From Nageia nagi (lineage: Eukaryota > Pinophyta), in contig JBITNC010000001.1 in the NCBI GenBank assembly GCA_050084985.1, positions 57,288,001 to 57,352,000 on the forward strand: a stretch of DNA of 64,000 bases, given 5' to 3'. Shown here piece by piece: positions 11,721 to 23,993 of the stretch. Every line of letters begins with the position of its first letter. Positions within the stretch are counted from its first letter, which is position 1. The notes under the pieces were generated by a model. It was given only the letters and a program-made list of their open reading frames with translations, did not search any database and had not been told where the DNA came from. Position numbers and translations under genes: made by a program.

Positions 11721-11810
11721 CTCTCCATCCAAGCTATTTTCATCATCTCTCCTCTTCTGCAAATCCGTATATTCTGCTGATAGATTATCAGGAGCAGCAT
11801 TACTGGCCAT
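11721..11810 (-). CDS. First-exon-like segment X, copy A (unknown gene)
   Basis: ATG at 11810 opens 30 codons (MASNAAPDNLSAEYTDLQKR, then RDDENSLDGE) that end exactly at a GTAAGC donor (GGAGAG|GTAAGC). A TATATAA box lies 145 bp upstream at 11955-11961. The copy-B counterpart differs by whole codons (two gained after MASN, one lost after LS), as expected for a reading frame under constraint. The peptide is hydrophilic and acidic with no signal sequence. I do not recognise the family. No convincing second exon was found: the nearest acceptor would leave an intron of only ~42 nt. It could be the 5' exon of a gene whose remainder lies elsewhere or was lost. Confidence 0.5.
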
Positions 11811-11954
11811 CGTTAGTGGTAGTCCGTTTAATGAAGTTGAATTACCAGATTGAAGCAATGGATTCCTAGTAGAGATTTGGGATTTTTATTATAGCCCAAT
11901 TGAAGGGCGGTCACTATGGTGATCGAAACGTGACTTGCGATGTGCTTGGTAGGA

Positions 11955-11961
11955 TTATATA
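11955..11961 (-). promoter_or_regulatory. TATA box upstream of segment X, copy A
   Basis: TATATAA on the minus strand (in CTCTTATATAATCC) lies 145 bp upstream of the segment-X ATG. The aligned copy B (near 17,735) lacks about 55 bp that include this box. Confidence 0.5.
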
Positions 11962-14019
11962 AGAGGGGCCAATTGCTTCAAAATCGGTAATCACGAATTA
12001 AAGACCGGTGTCTATTTCAAATGTCTAACCATAACCATAACGACGTTTGGATAGATGCTTTTGCTGGGCAGGACTCTCAAAAATCATAGAATACCCTTTG
12101 ATTAAGAACCAATCGCCTTCATCGCGAAGAAGGTTGAGTTGTATTCACATCAATATTCAATATTAACCTGCTCAGATTGGGATGAGTGTCCTGTTTTTTT
12201 ATAATATTATACGCGTCCGTAGTGGCAATCTGTACCCCCAAAACACGCATCAAATGATACCATTCACTATCGTGGCCTAGATTGGAAGAGTTTAATCTTT
12301 AGACTAAGTCATATTAAGAGCATATTCATGAAGGTTTAAGAGAAGAATATGTAATCCAAAAGAAGAATAAATGGATCACATTTACTTTGTACGAAATGAA
12401 GCACTATGTAGATTTATGAGAAGAATTTATGTTAAAGGGATTTGATATGTAATAAGACATTGGTCTTCTTATTATTTACAAATAATTTTTTTTTTCACAA
12501 AATTAATATTCATATTAAGAATTATTTCATAAATAGAAAAATATATTCATATATTTAATTATAAGAATTGTATAAAATTAGGAGAGTTACTATAAAATAA
12601 ACCACCTTTTAATCAATTTGAATTATAGAGATTATATTAAAATTAGGAGGCTTACTTAAATATGAAGATTCTTACATGTTCATTGTTTTTATGTGCAATG
12701 TATAGTTATTACGCCGAGAGGCGTTTCTACAGCTGCAGCATGGGGGTGGAGTGGGGGAGCAAAATGTTAGTCCGTCCGTTAAACAATTGGCAAGAAAATA
12801 ATTTTTTTAAAATTAAAATTATATAGCCAACTGAAATATTAAAAGACACATCTTTTCAAAAATTATTATATAAATGGAAGGAAGAATATCAAACATCATA
12901 AAAATTCATTCCCAAATCAATCGAGAGATGCAGTGAATTCGAACAAGCAAAGTTGGAACAAAAGATAAACAGAAGAGAACTTTAATTTTATTGTAAGTTA
13001 ATTCTCTGCTATTGTAAATATATTTTTACTGTAATATTTCTTATTTCTTATTTTACATACAATTTAGACTCTGAATTCTTTTGCGCTTCTTATCTTGCTG
13101 TTCGCATAAAACTTTATCAAAAAATGCTCTGAATTCACAAAGTTTTACATGTCTTGGTCTAACATATTCGTTGTTGATGCCTTCTTTTCATTAGAAAGTT
13201 ATTCAATAAAATCAACACAAGATCATAAAATCCCCATTATACCAAATTAATTTAGTTTATATTGTTTCCATCACAGTGGTTTTCAATTTGCCATGCATCT
13301 CCACCACGCAGTGCCAATGCACTTCTACTTTGATATTTGAATAAGTAGATTGATATTTATACTTTAACAGAGTCAATACAGTCATCCATAACATTATTTT
13401 ATATGGTTGTCATTACATGTAGTGAATCCACATTATCGCCATAGTTTTTTGCTGGGCTCGGTAAACCTCTTGCCGAAAACTGTTGTGTATGCGTTCTATC
13501 ATAATATTATAATTTTATGGTATAAGAAAAAAATATTATAGGTATAATAAAAAATATAACTAAAAAATTTCAAAAATATTTAAGAGGATGAAAAAATACA
13601 TAAATTTTATTTAAGAGAAGAAAGAACACAAGTTCAATCTCGAAATGATATCTCTCGATTTTTTTGATATATAAGGGGCTATATCAAAGCTAGTTTATAT
13701 ATTTTTTATTGTTTATTCAGTAATTAATAGATTTGTTAAATTTTTTATATTGCTTAATTTACTTCATTTTTTAAAGAAGACATAGAAACCTTAGATGATT
13801 TTTTTTCTTAATCAAAAATTGATTTTATCTACATTTAAAGATGAGAATTATCCTCCAAATACTAAGTTAATTTCCTTAAAATCAAATTTCAATCTTATTT
13901 AAAAAATATTTAATTATTATTATTTATTTAAATAATTTATATTAATAAAATTATTTTGAATTAAGAAATTAAAAATTATATTAATTATATTTTGTAAAAA
14001 AATAATATGAAAATAAAAA

Positions 14020-14056
14020 TATATATCATTTATATATATAATATATATATATATAA
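14020..14056. repeat. AT-rich simple repeat
   Basis: Imperfect (TA)n run inside copy A. Confidence 0.7.
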
Positions 14057-14670
14057 ATTTAGAATTCTATATTTTTCGTATCTTCTTTCGTATAGCTACC
14101 TCAAACTTAGAAGCTGCTCCTGACCTATCTCTTCTATCAAAATCATCTAACACTTACATCAATCCTATTTCATTCATTATAACTCAACAAATTTGTTTAT
14201 AGCAATTTTTTACGCTTTTAATACATAAAATTTGAAAATAAAAATTTAACAGTATTTTTCCAACCAATCCAGCTAATATCATATTTATCTCTTTCTTTGG
14301 TTGAGAGGCGCCTTGAAACTTGACTCTGTGCCATCAATGACATTAAAAGGACTCTGTTCCGTGAATCCAGTGGGTTTTAACATCACATACAATTAACAGC
14401 ACCATCCAGTTTTCAACATTGTCACTTTCCAACACTTCTAAACATTGTTGGTTTCTACTAATACTTCACCGGAAGCAATATCACTTTCTCCATAGTAATT
14501 TTGAGTTCTACTAAAAAACGTTTCAAACCATCCCCATTGAAATACCATTTCTTCATAATAAAGAGGATTTAACAATGACAAAACAAGAATAGAATTCACA
14601 AGTGAAACCCATCTAATTCGCATAAATGAATTTGGTTGCAGAGAATATAGGTATATGCTACAAGACTCAC

Positions 14671-14718
14671 CTGCCCTCCAACCCGTCCATGGACGCCATT
14701 TTCACCATTGGTGGCCAT
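14671..14718 (-). CDS. First-exon-like segment Y, copy A (unknown gene)
   Basis: ATG at 14718 opens 16 codons (MATNGENGVHGRVGGQ) ending at CAG|GTGAGT, a consensus plant donor. Copy B (22200-22247) has the same 16 codons with three synonymous changes and one replacement (Gly to Arg). The start contexts GTGGCC/AGCC-ATG-GC are similar. The open frame can be extended upstream to 14799, but that extension is not conserved in copy B, so the internal Met is preferred. The gene family is not recognised and following exons were not found. Confidence 0.5.
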
Positions 14719-15650
14719 TGGTTTCTGCAGTTTGGCTTCGAAATCTAACTTACGTGGTCTAAGGAAGCCTATTCTTGTCAAATAAGGAGTGGAGTCCACA
14801 AACAGTGTTCCTCCACGCGTTAAAAAGCAGGCGTGTTGTAGATTTGCTACAGCTATAGCAACTATTCAATGACATGAAGAGTCCGTCGTATAAACGTGTA
14901 GTTCATAAAGGAGTTCAAAGACTCTTGAAAAGGTGGGCGCAGATTTGGATTCGCGTGCAAAAGATGCTTTTCGTGCGAATCGCGATATTCCTGTGGATGG
15001 AAGTACTTGGCATTTATTGTAATCATCTTGCAAGATCTCGGTGTGCTGCTCCGCTTGGACTTTGTGTGTTTTTATTCTGTTGACTCGAAAAAACAGGCGA
15101 TCATGACAGCATCTCGTTGAGCTGATTTACAGTTTGAGCTATGGTCTACTAATTTGGCTTTCATGTACAAAGTGTTAGAGAAATAACGACACCAAATCAG
15201 CTCCGGATAATGCTGTTCAGATAACATGGATTTAGAGGAAACTATCTCCAACTTCAACTACAAGTATAGCTGATGTTTAATTTATGGCTTGATTGTATTG
15301 GATTGACTTTTTTTTTAATATGAAAATCACAGAAGGATTTTTGGTTTTAACGTTAAAGAAATTGGTAAAATTTGAAAACAAATTTTGTAATATTGATGAA
15401 TTTTCAACACCGGCTGCTTGGAAAATTGTTATTCTTCTTTTGCATTCCCGATTCCCCATCAATCTCATGCCATTTCAAAATTATTATTTTTTAACTTTGT
15501 TTTCATTGTGCTTTATGTTGAAGTCAATGTGGACTTCACTTAACTGAAATGGGATATATCATAGAGATACGAATTTTAAATGATAATAAAAAGTAGGAAG
15601 TATATTCCTCTATCCCGTGGGCGAAACTTTTGATGTAAAGCATTATTTAG

Positions 15651-17157
15651 TAATATAAAAACAATATATATATATATTTTTTTCAAATGTCAATTTCATA
15701 ATGTCATCTTCACGGGCCAGTTTCATGTTAAATTTTTTCTACATTGATATTTAATTTTCAATTTAGTATATTTTTTATATGTTATGATTATGATGGTATG
15801 TGACATATATATAATAAACATGTACTAAGAGTTTGAAAATATAACATATTGTATGATGTTAAATTATACAATAAACAAATATTAAAAGTTTGAAAATAGA
15901 ATATATTGTATTATATTATATCATAGATATAATATAAAAAGGTAATGAATGGTAAATTTGTAAAATAAGAGTCTAATATTCATGGTATTATTATTATATA
16001 TATAAATAGAAAGAAAATAGTATTATAATATACTTATTGAAATATCATCTTCTGTTTGAAGATTTGGGAGACACTCAAATGAAGTAAATGATATTTCAAG
16101 TTGAAATCCTACTCTTTAGCTATTGATGATTTGTCTCAATTGTAAAAATGAAGCTAATCTTGTACCCTTTCTTCCTTTATTGAAGGTTGGTTGGTTCCTC
16201 CAAAAATCACTAGACTTTATTGTTCTTCTTATCTTTTTTGGTAATCTTAAGGGTTGCTTATAATCCTTTTTTATCAATAAAAATCACCCTTTATTTATCC
16301 TTTACAAATAAAAACATAAATTTTGAAGTAATTTTTGAGAAGAAATTATTGGAATATATAATAAGTAATAAAATAAATTTAAGTCTATTTATAATAATAT
16401 TGATCAAGTTATTGCATAAATAGGATTTTTACACCAAAGTGGTTCTAAGGCTACAAATCAATGTATTATTAAGAGATTTTTTTAAAATGAGCAATTAAAA
16501 ACCATGTAAGAGTATTATAATTTAATTTTAATCTATATTGAAGAATTTAATACAATATTATCATTTTTTAAAAATTATTAAATTTCATTTTACATTACCT
16601 TTCAATAAAAATGTTATATTATTGATGAGCTTTAAATTAAGGGGTCATGTACTCCACACATAAATATGGCATAGGTTATCATCAAGGTGGAATAATTTTT
16701 TTACTATAAATTTTGTAAAAGTTGGTATCATATCTTCTAAGAAAAAAAGAAAAAAACTATTATAATTTTATTTAAATATACAAGGATTGATACCTAAATT
16801 GTAAGCTACAAGATTTGATGATTATAATCTGATTATAATGTTATTGATTGAATATTGAAATAAAAATACAATTTAAATTATATGATGTATTAAAAATAAT
16901 AAAAATCTATGTAGCTATAAAATATTATAAAATTAAAGCTTAACAAGTGCTTAAACATAAAACAAAAATCAAGTATAATAATCCATGTGAAAGGAAATTT
17001 TTTGATATGCTTTAGGAAATATAATGAACCAATATTAGTGCAAGGTCAAATTTGTTTCTAAAAATTATAAAAAGTAAAGTATGAAATTAATTTCATATAC
17101 TAACATAAAAAAAATAGAAAAATTCTAAAAAATAGGAAAAAGAAATAAATGCGTAAT
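15651..17157. other. Spacer between duplicated blocks
   Basis: Very AT-rich spacer with no recognisable gene. It contains a two-copy tandem repeat, listed separately, and many short A/T runs. Confidence 0.5.
15813..15926. repeat. Tandem repeat, 2 x 57 bp
   Basis: Copies 15813-15869 and 15870-15926 both carry AATAAACA, then AGTTTGAAAATA and ATATTGTAT. Confidence 0.75.
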
Positions 17158-17560
17158 TTAAGGAGCATAGCAGGTCACATACTATCATTCACCAGTGGAA
17201 TACTTGATTTCCATGTGACCTTATATAAGATCTTAAGATCTAAAATGGACCTGAAATTCTTTATTGAGAGCAGGCATCAGAAGTGGAAGATGTTATCATG
17301 GAAGGACAGTTCATTTGACTGAAAAAGTTCATAAATGTTTTTGGCAGCCTTCACAAATTGCCTGGAAAGATTACCGAAAGATTACTGAAAAAGTTCAAAT
17401 CCTATATTGAAAAAGCTACTAAAGTATGTCTCCCACTCCATTATTCAGCTCGGAGTGGACCAACTTAATAGTCTTTGTGTCACTGAAATTTTAGTTTCCT
17501 CAACCAAGGAAGACATTGCTGTAGTAACTAAGTTTAACTTAAAAGACTCTTGAAACTCAC

Positions 17561-17653
17561 CTCTCCATTCAAGCTATTTTCATCATCTGCGCTGTTCTGA
17601 AAATCGCTATATTCTGACAGATGAACAGGAGCAGCATCTCTGTTACTTGCCAT
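17561..17653 (-). CDS. First-exon-like segment X, copy B (unknown gene)
   Basis: ATG at 17653 opens 31 codons (MASNRDAAPVHLSEYSDFQN, then SADDENSLNGE) ending at GGAGAG|GTGAGT. It aligns with copy A through in-frame codon indels, and the DDENSL core is conserved. The TATA box seen in copy A is missing upstream, so this copy may be promoterless or use another start. The family is not recognised. Confidence 0.45.
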
Positions 17654-18625
17654 CGATAGTGGTCGTCCGTTTGATAGTGTCAATTTATCAAAGGACCATC
17701 ACCATGCTGATGGGAAGCTGACTTACAATGTGCTTGATAAAGGGTATTTATTTCAAATGTCTGACGCGTTTAATCAGATTCTTTTATTTGGCAGGAATCT
17801 GAAAAGCAGAAACGTACAGAATACCCTTTGATTAAGACCCAATCCCATTGATCCGGAAGTGGGTTGGTAGGATTCATATTATATGCAGGGGGAGGAGTAA
17901 TATGTACTCCAAAACATTATTGTAGCGTAAGTTGCAGGACTTTGTCCAGACTCTTCACGACATGACTCTTGAGTTGAGTTGACTCTATAAGTAGTAGATG
18001 CATATTATTATTTATTTATCAACAAGTCACATTACAGATCAAGAATTTATTCTTGAGATGTATGACAAAGAATCTATGTAACTTAACATATGTAATTGAC
18101 TATAATAATTTCTAATCTTATTTAGATATTATTATTTAATTTATTATTTCATCATATTTAATATTTATAAATATTGTATTTTTTACATAAATAAGATCAA
18201 TGATGAATGGTCATACCTCCTCTAAATACTGCAAACTTTTCACTTAAAAAAGAATAGCATTGATCTTGTTCGAAATAATTTAATGTTAAAAAGTAAAGTA
18301 ACTTCTTAATATTAGGAGTAATTGATTCATTTTAGTTGTTTTTAATGCTACATATTTATTGTTATTTTTTATTGTTAATATTTTTATTATGTGTATAAAT
18401 GAAATAATATTGTTAATAAATTATTTATTTATGTTAAGGGAGTTGGTGAAGTAATAAAAATCTTCTACTGAAAGTTAAATCTCAATACTTCTAGCAATTT
18501 ATGATAATTGGTATACAAGTCTCCATTGAGCATCTTAGAGTATGCTTTTATCAACTTAGGGTTGAAGCAGATCACCAAATACTAAGAGAGGAGCTGACAT
18601 GTATGTTTTGTTACTTATCAAAAGT

Positions 18626-18730
18626 GAAATGAAATATTATTAATGTCCGCGGTGGGCCAAATATGATCTAAGGGATTGAAAAAGTAGAACAATGAAAACT
18701 ACAAGTAGGGGGGCCAAAAGTGCCCAATCA
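18626..18730 (+). repeat. Left arm of inverted repeat around the LINE
   Basis: GAAATGAAATATTAT, CGGTGGGCCAAA, GTGAAAACTACAAGTA-like and GGCCAAAAGTGCC strings match the reverse complement of the right arm in the same order. Identity is roughly three quarters by eye. Confidence 0.75.
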
Positions 18731-20199
18731 AAGAGCAAACAAAAATAAATACAAAAAAGTACAAATCATGCATTGAGATAAAAAACATCATCCATAAGAA
18801 AAATTCTCTCTTAATTTCTCCCAACATCGGATGTTGATGAATCAATGCTAAAAAAATCATTGATTTGGCTCTATCTATCATTAATTTGGAGTCCCAAAGA
18901 TCTGCGAGTACATTATCTAGTAGCCCTATTGATGTCTAGATGATCTGGTGCTTATCATTTTTGGCCAATATTTATATCATCCCTTGGTAAATTAGAGCTA
19001 GTGAAGTAGGATGTGATAAGCTGAGATTGTTGAAGGTGCAAGACACTTAGATGAAAGCTCTTTTGCCAACAAAATTGGGTTGCTTCTCTGATATAAAGCC
19101 CTAAGCAATGTTGGTTCTCATAATAGAAAAAGGTGAATATAGAGAGTGAATCACCCCTAAAGAGGTAATAGAACTTATCTTGAATCTCACAGTAGATATT
19201 CGGACAAGGAAAAATAAAATGGTGTAGATTTTCTACTTCCCTAGGGAACAAAACATACATATTCGTTTCTCTCTTGGAATATGATGATCTTTTTCAACCA
19301 ATAGTTGATGGGAGCATACTTGAAGTTGCCCAATGGAGACCTGTATGCCATGTGTCAAAGCTACTGGAGATATTGAGGAAGAACTATTTGACTATCCTAG
19401 ATATGTAGAAAGTGCTCATGATAAAATGTTAATGGGGGAGAGGGGGTAATGGGAGATATCCATATGCAACAGGTATAATGAAGAACGATGTCCTTTCGAA
19501 TCTCAAGAATTATTTTTTCCTTCTTATTATATGATGGAACTCTAAGAGAGTAAGATAGAAGTTTGTCAATATGAATCTGAATACTTTCTAAAAGTATAAA
19601 TACCTTAGAATGCTAACCCCTTTTCCTCCTCCTAAGACTTAACGAAAGGTCCATTGAAGAGCATAAAGCAAGGTAAGGATACCTTCTACACCTAGAGGGG
19701 GTGTCTACCAAAGTGTGAAGCCTATAAAGATAAGTGATGATATTTAAAATAATCTCCAACCAAATGGGTGAAGCTCCAAACTCTACAAGGATAATCAAAT
19801 GAGGAATTGTGCACTTGCATTATATAAACCTTTATGGAAAAAGAGTTTGTATTCTTTCAACATGAGACCATTCAGCTGGACCAAGACTAGGACCCCATAC
19901 TTTCAATCCGTAGGTAACAGTTGGCTTCACTAAGGTGTCAAAAATCTTCATCTGGGATGGGATGTCCTAGAAATGAGCTCTAAAGCAACTCCATTCTAGT
20001 AAGGAAACTATTGCATATCCCTTACAAATGTGAGCTTAGGCAAATGGCTTCATCTAAAATGTAGGTCCAATGAAAAGAACTCCAAGGTATACATAGGACT
20101 TGTTGATCTCTACATCTCATCCTTGAATTTGGAAATGAGGATGAGATACAAAATCCTTGGTAGTATTAAACACCATAACCTTGGTCTTGGTAAGTTTAA

Positions 20200-20475
20200 T
20201 TGAAAATTATTTTCAAGCATAAAAATCAACTAATGCATCCAATTGATGTTGGAATCCCTCAACAGTTGAAGCTAAAAGAATAACATCATCAGCAAACTGA
20301 AGGATAGAGATCAAGACATTATGAAGTAAGCATCCATCATTTGCATGTGTATGTTCTTGGAGAAAAGACTCAAGCTCATCTATGAATATCCCAAAAAGTG
20401 TGGGGAAAAGGGGGCAACCTTGTTTCACTCCTATGGTGCTAAGAATGAATATCGGTTTATTTTTTGTTGTCCCAT
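20200..20475 (-). pseudogene. LINE reverse transcriptase core fragment
   Basis: The frame runs from GVKQGCPLFPTLFGIFIDEL through QFADDVILLA, the catalytic ADD motif of LINE reverse transcriptase, with no stop for about 70 codons. Upstream and downstream are interrupted by stops. By family knowledge the protein would prime reverse transcription at a target nick; this copy is a remnant. Confidence 0.8.
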
Positions 20476-20784
20476 ATACTAAAAGATTAGAGGTAGATTT
20501 TATTATCTCTTCAGAAGTGACTTACTCTCTATATCAACATTTTGTAGTTATAAGGACCAACATTATTTCAGACTTTACAACAGAGAAGTTATCTAATTTT
20601 GTCTCTCTTATATAAGTGCCTCTCATCCTGCATAATCTTACCTTATCACAAACTACTTCACCCAAGGTAACTAGAAAACAAATGGATAAAGACAAAACAA
20701 TGATTTTTTTTGAAAATAAAACATTTGTATATATGATGTTAGAAGAAACTAATTCAGAAATGATTTTTTCTCTTTAGTTAGGCA

Positions 20785-20886
20785 CCTTTGGCCCACTTAC
20801 TTGTAGTTTTCACTATCCTAATTTTCCAGTACCTTGGTTCACTTTGACCCACCGTGAACATCTATAATATTTCATTTCATTTCTCT
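20785..20886 (-). repeat. Right arm of inverted repeat around the LINE
   Basis: Read on the minus strand, this shows GAAATGAAATATTATAGATG, CGGTGGGTCAAA, GTGAAAACTACAAGTA and GGCCAAAGGTGCC, the same order as the left arm. Confidence 0.75.
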
Positions 20887-22199
20887 ATTTTATATGTTAA
20901 AAACATATAAAATAGTGTAAATACCCTTCTTCAAAACTTAAAAAACTATTTACCAATATTTAACAAAATATTAATAAACCAATATGATTCAAAAGAAGAG
21001 TAAATAATCAACCATATCTTATATAAAGATGAAGTACTATGTAGATCTTAGAGAGAACTTACCTATATACTCACCTATTCTAATTAAAGGAATTGTATAA
21101 GAATTAAGAGGGTTATTATAAAATAAATCTTACATTTAACTTAATAAGAAATTTTATATATCTTCATTATTTCTATGTACATTGTATGATTATCTTTCAA
21201 TTATTTTCATACTAGATAATTAATAAAATCATTTAACTTTTTACATTACACAATTTATTCCATGCTTCTAGAAAAAACATAAAAACCTTAAACCATTTCT
21301 TATTTATTTTTTTATGAAAGATTAATTTAATTTATATTTACATATAAAATTATCCTTCAAATACTAGATTAATTTCCCTAAAATTAATTTTAATTATTAT
21401 TAAAAAGATATTTAATTAATTTTTATTAACTTAATAATTCATATTAATATTTTTTATTAAAAAATATTAAAATTATATTAAATATATTTTGTAAAAAATG
21501 TATTTAAAACAGTTATGTAAGATTCAAAAATATCTTTTATGTTTATGAATAATTTAGAATTCTACATTTCTAAAAATCATCCTTCCGAATAATTCGCTTC
21601 ATAAGCTACTGAAGGAAAAAACTATTTCCGAACCGTTCAATTTGCGTGGATGAATCTACTACAACTCAAAATAATATTTTTTTATCACGATGTTTCAGAT
21701 ATTGAAGAAAGGAAAATTTGGACACAAAACCTCAACAGTATTTCCCTTTTTTTTTTTTTGAAGTACTGTTACAATTAAGTCTTTCACATCATGCCTTTTG
21801 GATCCCATCCAACTATTTCGTTCGTTCAGACACACGCCTTGGACCATCGACGTAGAGGGAAGAAGAAAACGAGGAGATGGTTGGATGAATTCAATGGGTT
21901 TAAATTAAAAAATCACATCACATAATGAGACTAACAAACAACACCATGGAGTTTTCAACATTGTCACTTTCTAACACTTTCACACTTCTAAACTTGTTGG
22001 TTGAAGCAAATATCACTTTCTCCACAGTTTTTGAGTCCTAGTCGGAAACGTTTCAAGCCATCTCCATTTCAAATATCATTTCTTTACAATAAAGGAGGAT
22101 TTCAATGACAAAACAACAAGAGAATTCGCAACAAAACTCATCTAATTTGCATTAATTAATGTGATTGCAGAAAATATAGGTATATGCTAAAAGACTCAC

Positions 22200-22247
22200 C
22201 TGGCCTCTAACCCGTCCATGGACGCCATTCTCACCATTGGTAGCCAT
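22200..22247 (-). CDS. First-exon-like segment Y, copy B (unknown gene)
   Basis: ATG at 22247 opens MATNGENGVHGRVRGQ and ends at CAG|GTGAGT. Relative to copy A the codons GCC/GCT, GAA/GAG and GGG/GGC are synonymous, and only GGA/AGA changes the residue. The upstream sequence differs in length (about 40 bp more between the ATG and the conserved CTGCAG). Downstream exons were not identified. Confidence 0.5.
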
Positions 22248-22872
22248 GGATTTCTTCTACTCTTGCTCTTCCCCAACTACGAATACTATGGATCTGCAGT
22301 TGGGCTTTGAAAACTAACTTACGTAGGCCAAGGAGGCCTAATCTTGTCAAAGGAGGGGTAGTCCACAAATAGTATCCATCCAAGTGTTTAAAATCACAGC
22401 TAAAGAGCCATTCAATGGCCTGAAAAGTCCGTCATATGTACACATGTAATGCATTTAAAGGAGTTGGAAGATTCTTGACAAGGTGGGCGCGGATTTGGGT
22501 GAGAAAGATCCTTTTCTTGAAAATAGGGATATGCCTTTGGATGGGAGTTGGCAGTTTTTATTTCTTTTGACTTGAAGGAATGGCCATCTTTGGCAATGGC
22601 ACCCATGTCGTTGAGCTTGTTTATAGGTAAGGTTTTGTTACTTTGGCATACTGCCATACGAACAGCCCGTCAAACTCCTGCGTCTGGAATGACGTTGATG
22701 GCTTATGGTACAAGGCAATATTTACTGTTGCCAACATTACAAAACTAAAATGAGCTCGGATAACACTGCTCTGATATAACATGGATTTCCGGGAAGCTAT
22801 CTTTAACTATAGCTGAAGTTTCATTTATGACTTGATTTTATTGGAATGTTGTTCACTGATTGAATTTTTAAT

Positions 22873-23217
22873 TGTTTTGATCAGTATACTATGAGCTACA
22901 ACATAAAATAAACAAAACAATATTTTTATTTAAATCTGAAAGAAGATTAATCAATCTTAGTATAATCTCGAAGTGAGATAATCTTTACATCCGAAAAAAA
23001 TTACGAACTTCATCAATACCTAACATGATATCGATATTGTATAATTGTTTTGATCAGTATACTATTAGCTACAACACAAAATACACATAACAATATTTCT
23101 ATTTAAAATGGAAAGAAGATTGATCAATCTTAATATAATCTTGAAGTGAGATTAACCTTTACATCCGAAAAAAATAACGAACTTCATCAATACCAAACAT
23201 GATATAGATATCATATA
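22873..23217. repeat. Tandem repeat, 2 x ~172 bp
   Basis: Both copies start ATTGTTTTGATCAGTATACT and share AAGAAGATT(A/G)ATCAATCTTA, TTTACATCCGAAAAAAAT and ACGAACTTCATCAATACC. The second copy begins near 23,043. Confidence 0.9.
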
Positions 23218-23993
23218 TATCAAGATACGAAGGAAGAACTATAGAGGCTAGATAACTTACACCATAAAATATACTTGTTTTAATTATTCTTATGTGGAAA
23301 TCAATGTGAACTTATAATCTAACTTGAAACGATTGTTCAGATATCTTCACATTTTCAAGGTTTTTTTTGGAGAAATTTTTAAACAATCATAGGACTAGAA
23401 GCACATTCTTCTATCCATTTGGCAAAAGCTATTTTTAAAAAATATAAATACACAAAATGTTATGAGTGTAGTTTAAAATATAAATAAACAAAATGTTATG
23501 AGTTAAGTTAAAATTCTATAGATGTCAGAATTGTTTGTTATTACAAATTTTATTTAACCAATTGTTTAAGTTAAGTAAGAGTGATTCAAATAAATAATTC
23601 ATTTGTTTCAAACTAAAAAATAAAGAAAAATCTATTTTTTTGCTATGATATTATCAATTTTAAATAATAATATGAGCTAATTTTACTTGAGATTCTAATG
23701 CTCAAACAAGTTACAAGCAAAGTGTCTTCATTAATGTTGATAACATTAATTCCCTTTAGTTTGAGAATAACTTTGGATAATAATTAATCAAGTTCATTAG
23801 TTACCATGAACTTGTTATTAGCAATGGTTTACCATTCTAGCTCAAATCTAATAAATTCATTTATGTTCATAAAAATGGTAATAATACCATTGACTAAGCT
23901 ATTTCCTCAACTTCTCTTTGATAAGGAGTTTACTTATGGATCAGAAATGTTGGAATTTTATTTTAAAGTACTTGTAATGACTATATGATGATT

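Larger units (their letters stand above)
11256..15650. repeat. Segmental duplication, copy A (~4.4 kb)
   Basis: The block starts at TTAAGGAGCATAGCAGGTC (11,256) and is colinear with 17,158-23,440. Shared landmarks in order are CTTGATTTCCATGTGACC, the two first-exon-like segments, AGAATACCCTTTGATTAAG, GAAG(C/T)ACTATGTAGAT, and CAACCCGTCCATGGACGCCATT (20 bases: CAACCCGTCCATGGACGCCA). Further landmarks are AACTTACGT(G/A)G and the 'attcctctatcc' string near 15,605. Identity is high around the exon-like parts and lower elsewhere. Confidence 0.85.
18626..20890 (-). mobile_element. LINE-derived insertion bounded by inverted repeats
   Basis: On the minus strand the insertion carries the last part of a non-LTR retrotransposon ORF2. 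It has the reverse-transcriptase core with GVKQGCPLFPTLFGIFIDEL, FADDVILLA and KVMVF, a post-RT region with many stops, and a C-terminal part (VENLHHFIFPCP near 19,205-19,240) resembling the LINE zinc-binding tail. The two ends, about 18,626-18,730 and 20,785-20,886, are inverted copies of each other, which a single LINE insertion does not explain. The element is 5'-truncated and inactive. Confidence 0.75.
17158..23440. repeat. Segmental duplication, copy B (~6.3 kb, expanded by insertion)
   Basis: The block starts at TTAAGGAGCATAGCAGGTCA (17,158) and follows copy A in the same order. It is longer because of LINE-containing DNA at about 18,626-20,890 and a 170-bp tandem repeat at 22,873-23,217. 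It lacks about 55 bp around the promoter of segment X. The last clear shared string is 'attcttctatcc' near 23,403. Confidence 0.85.
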
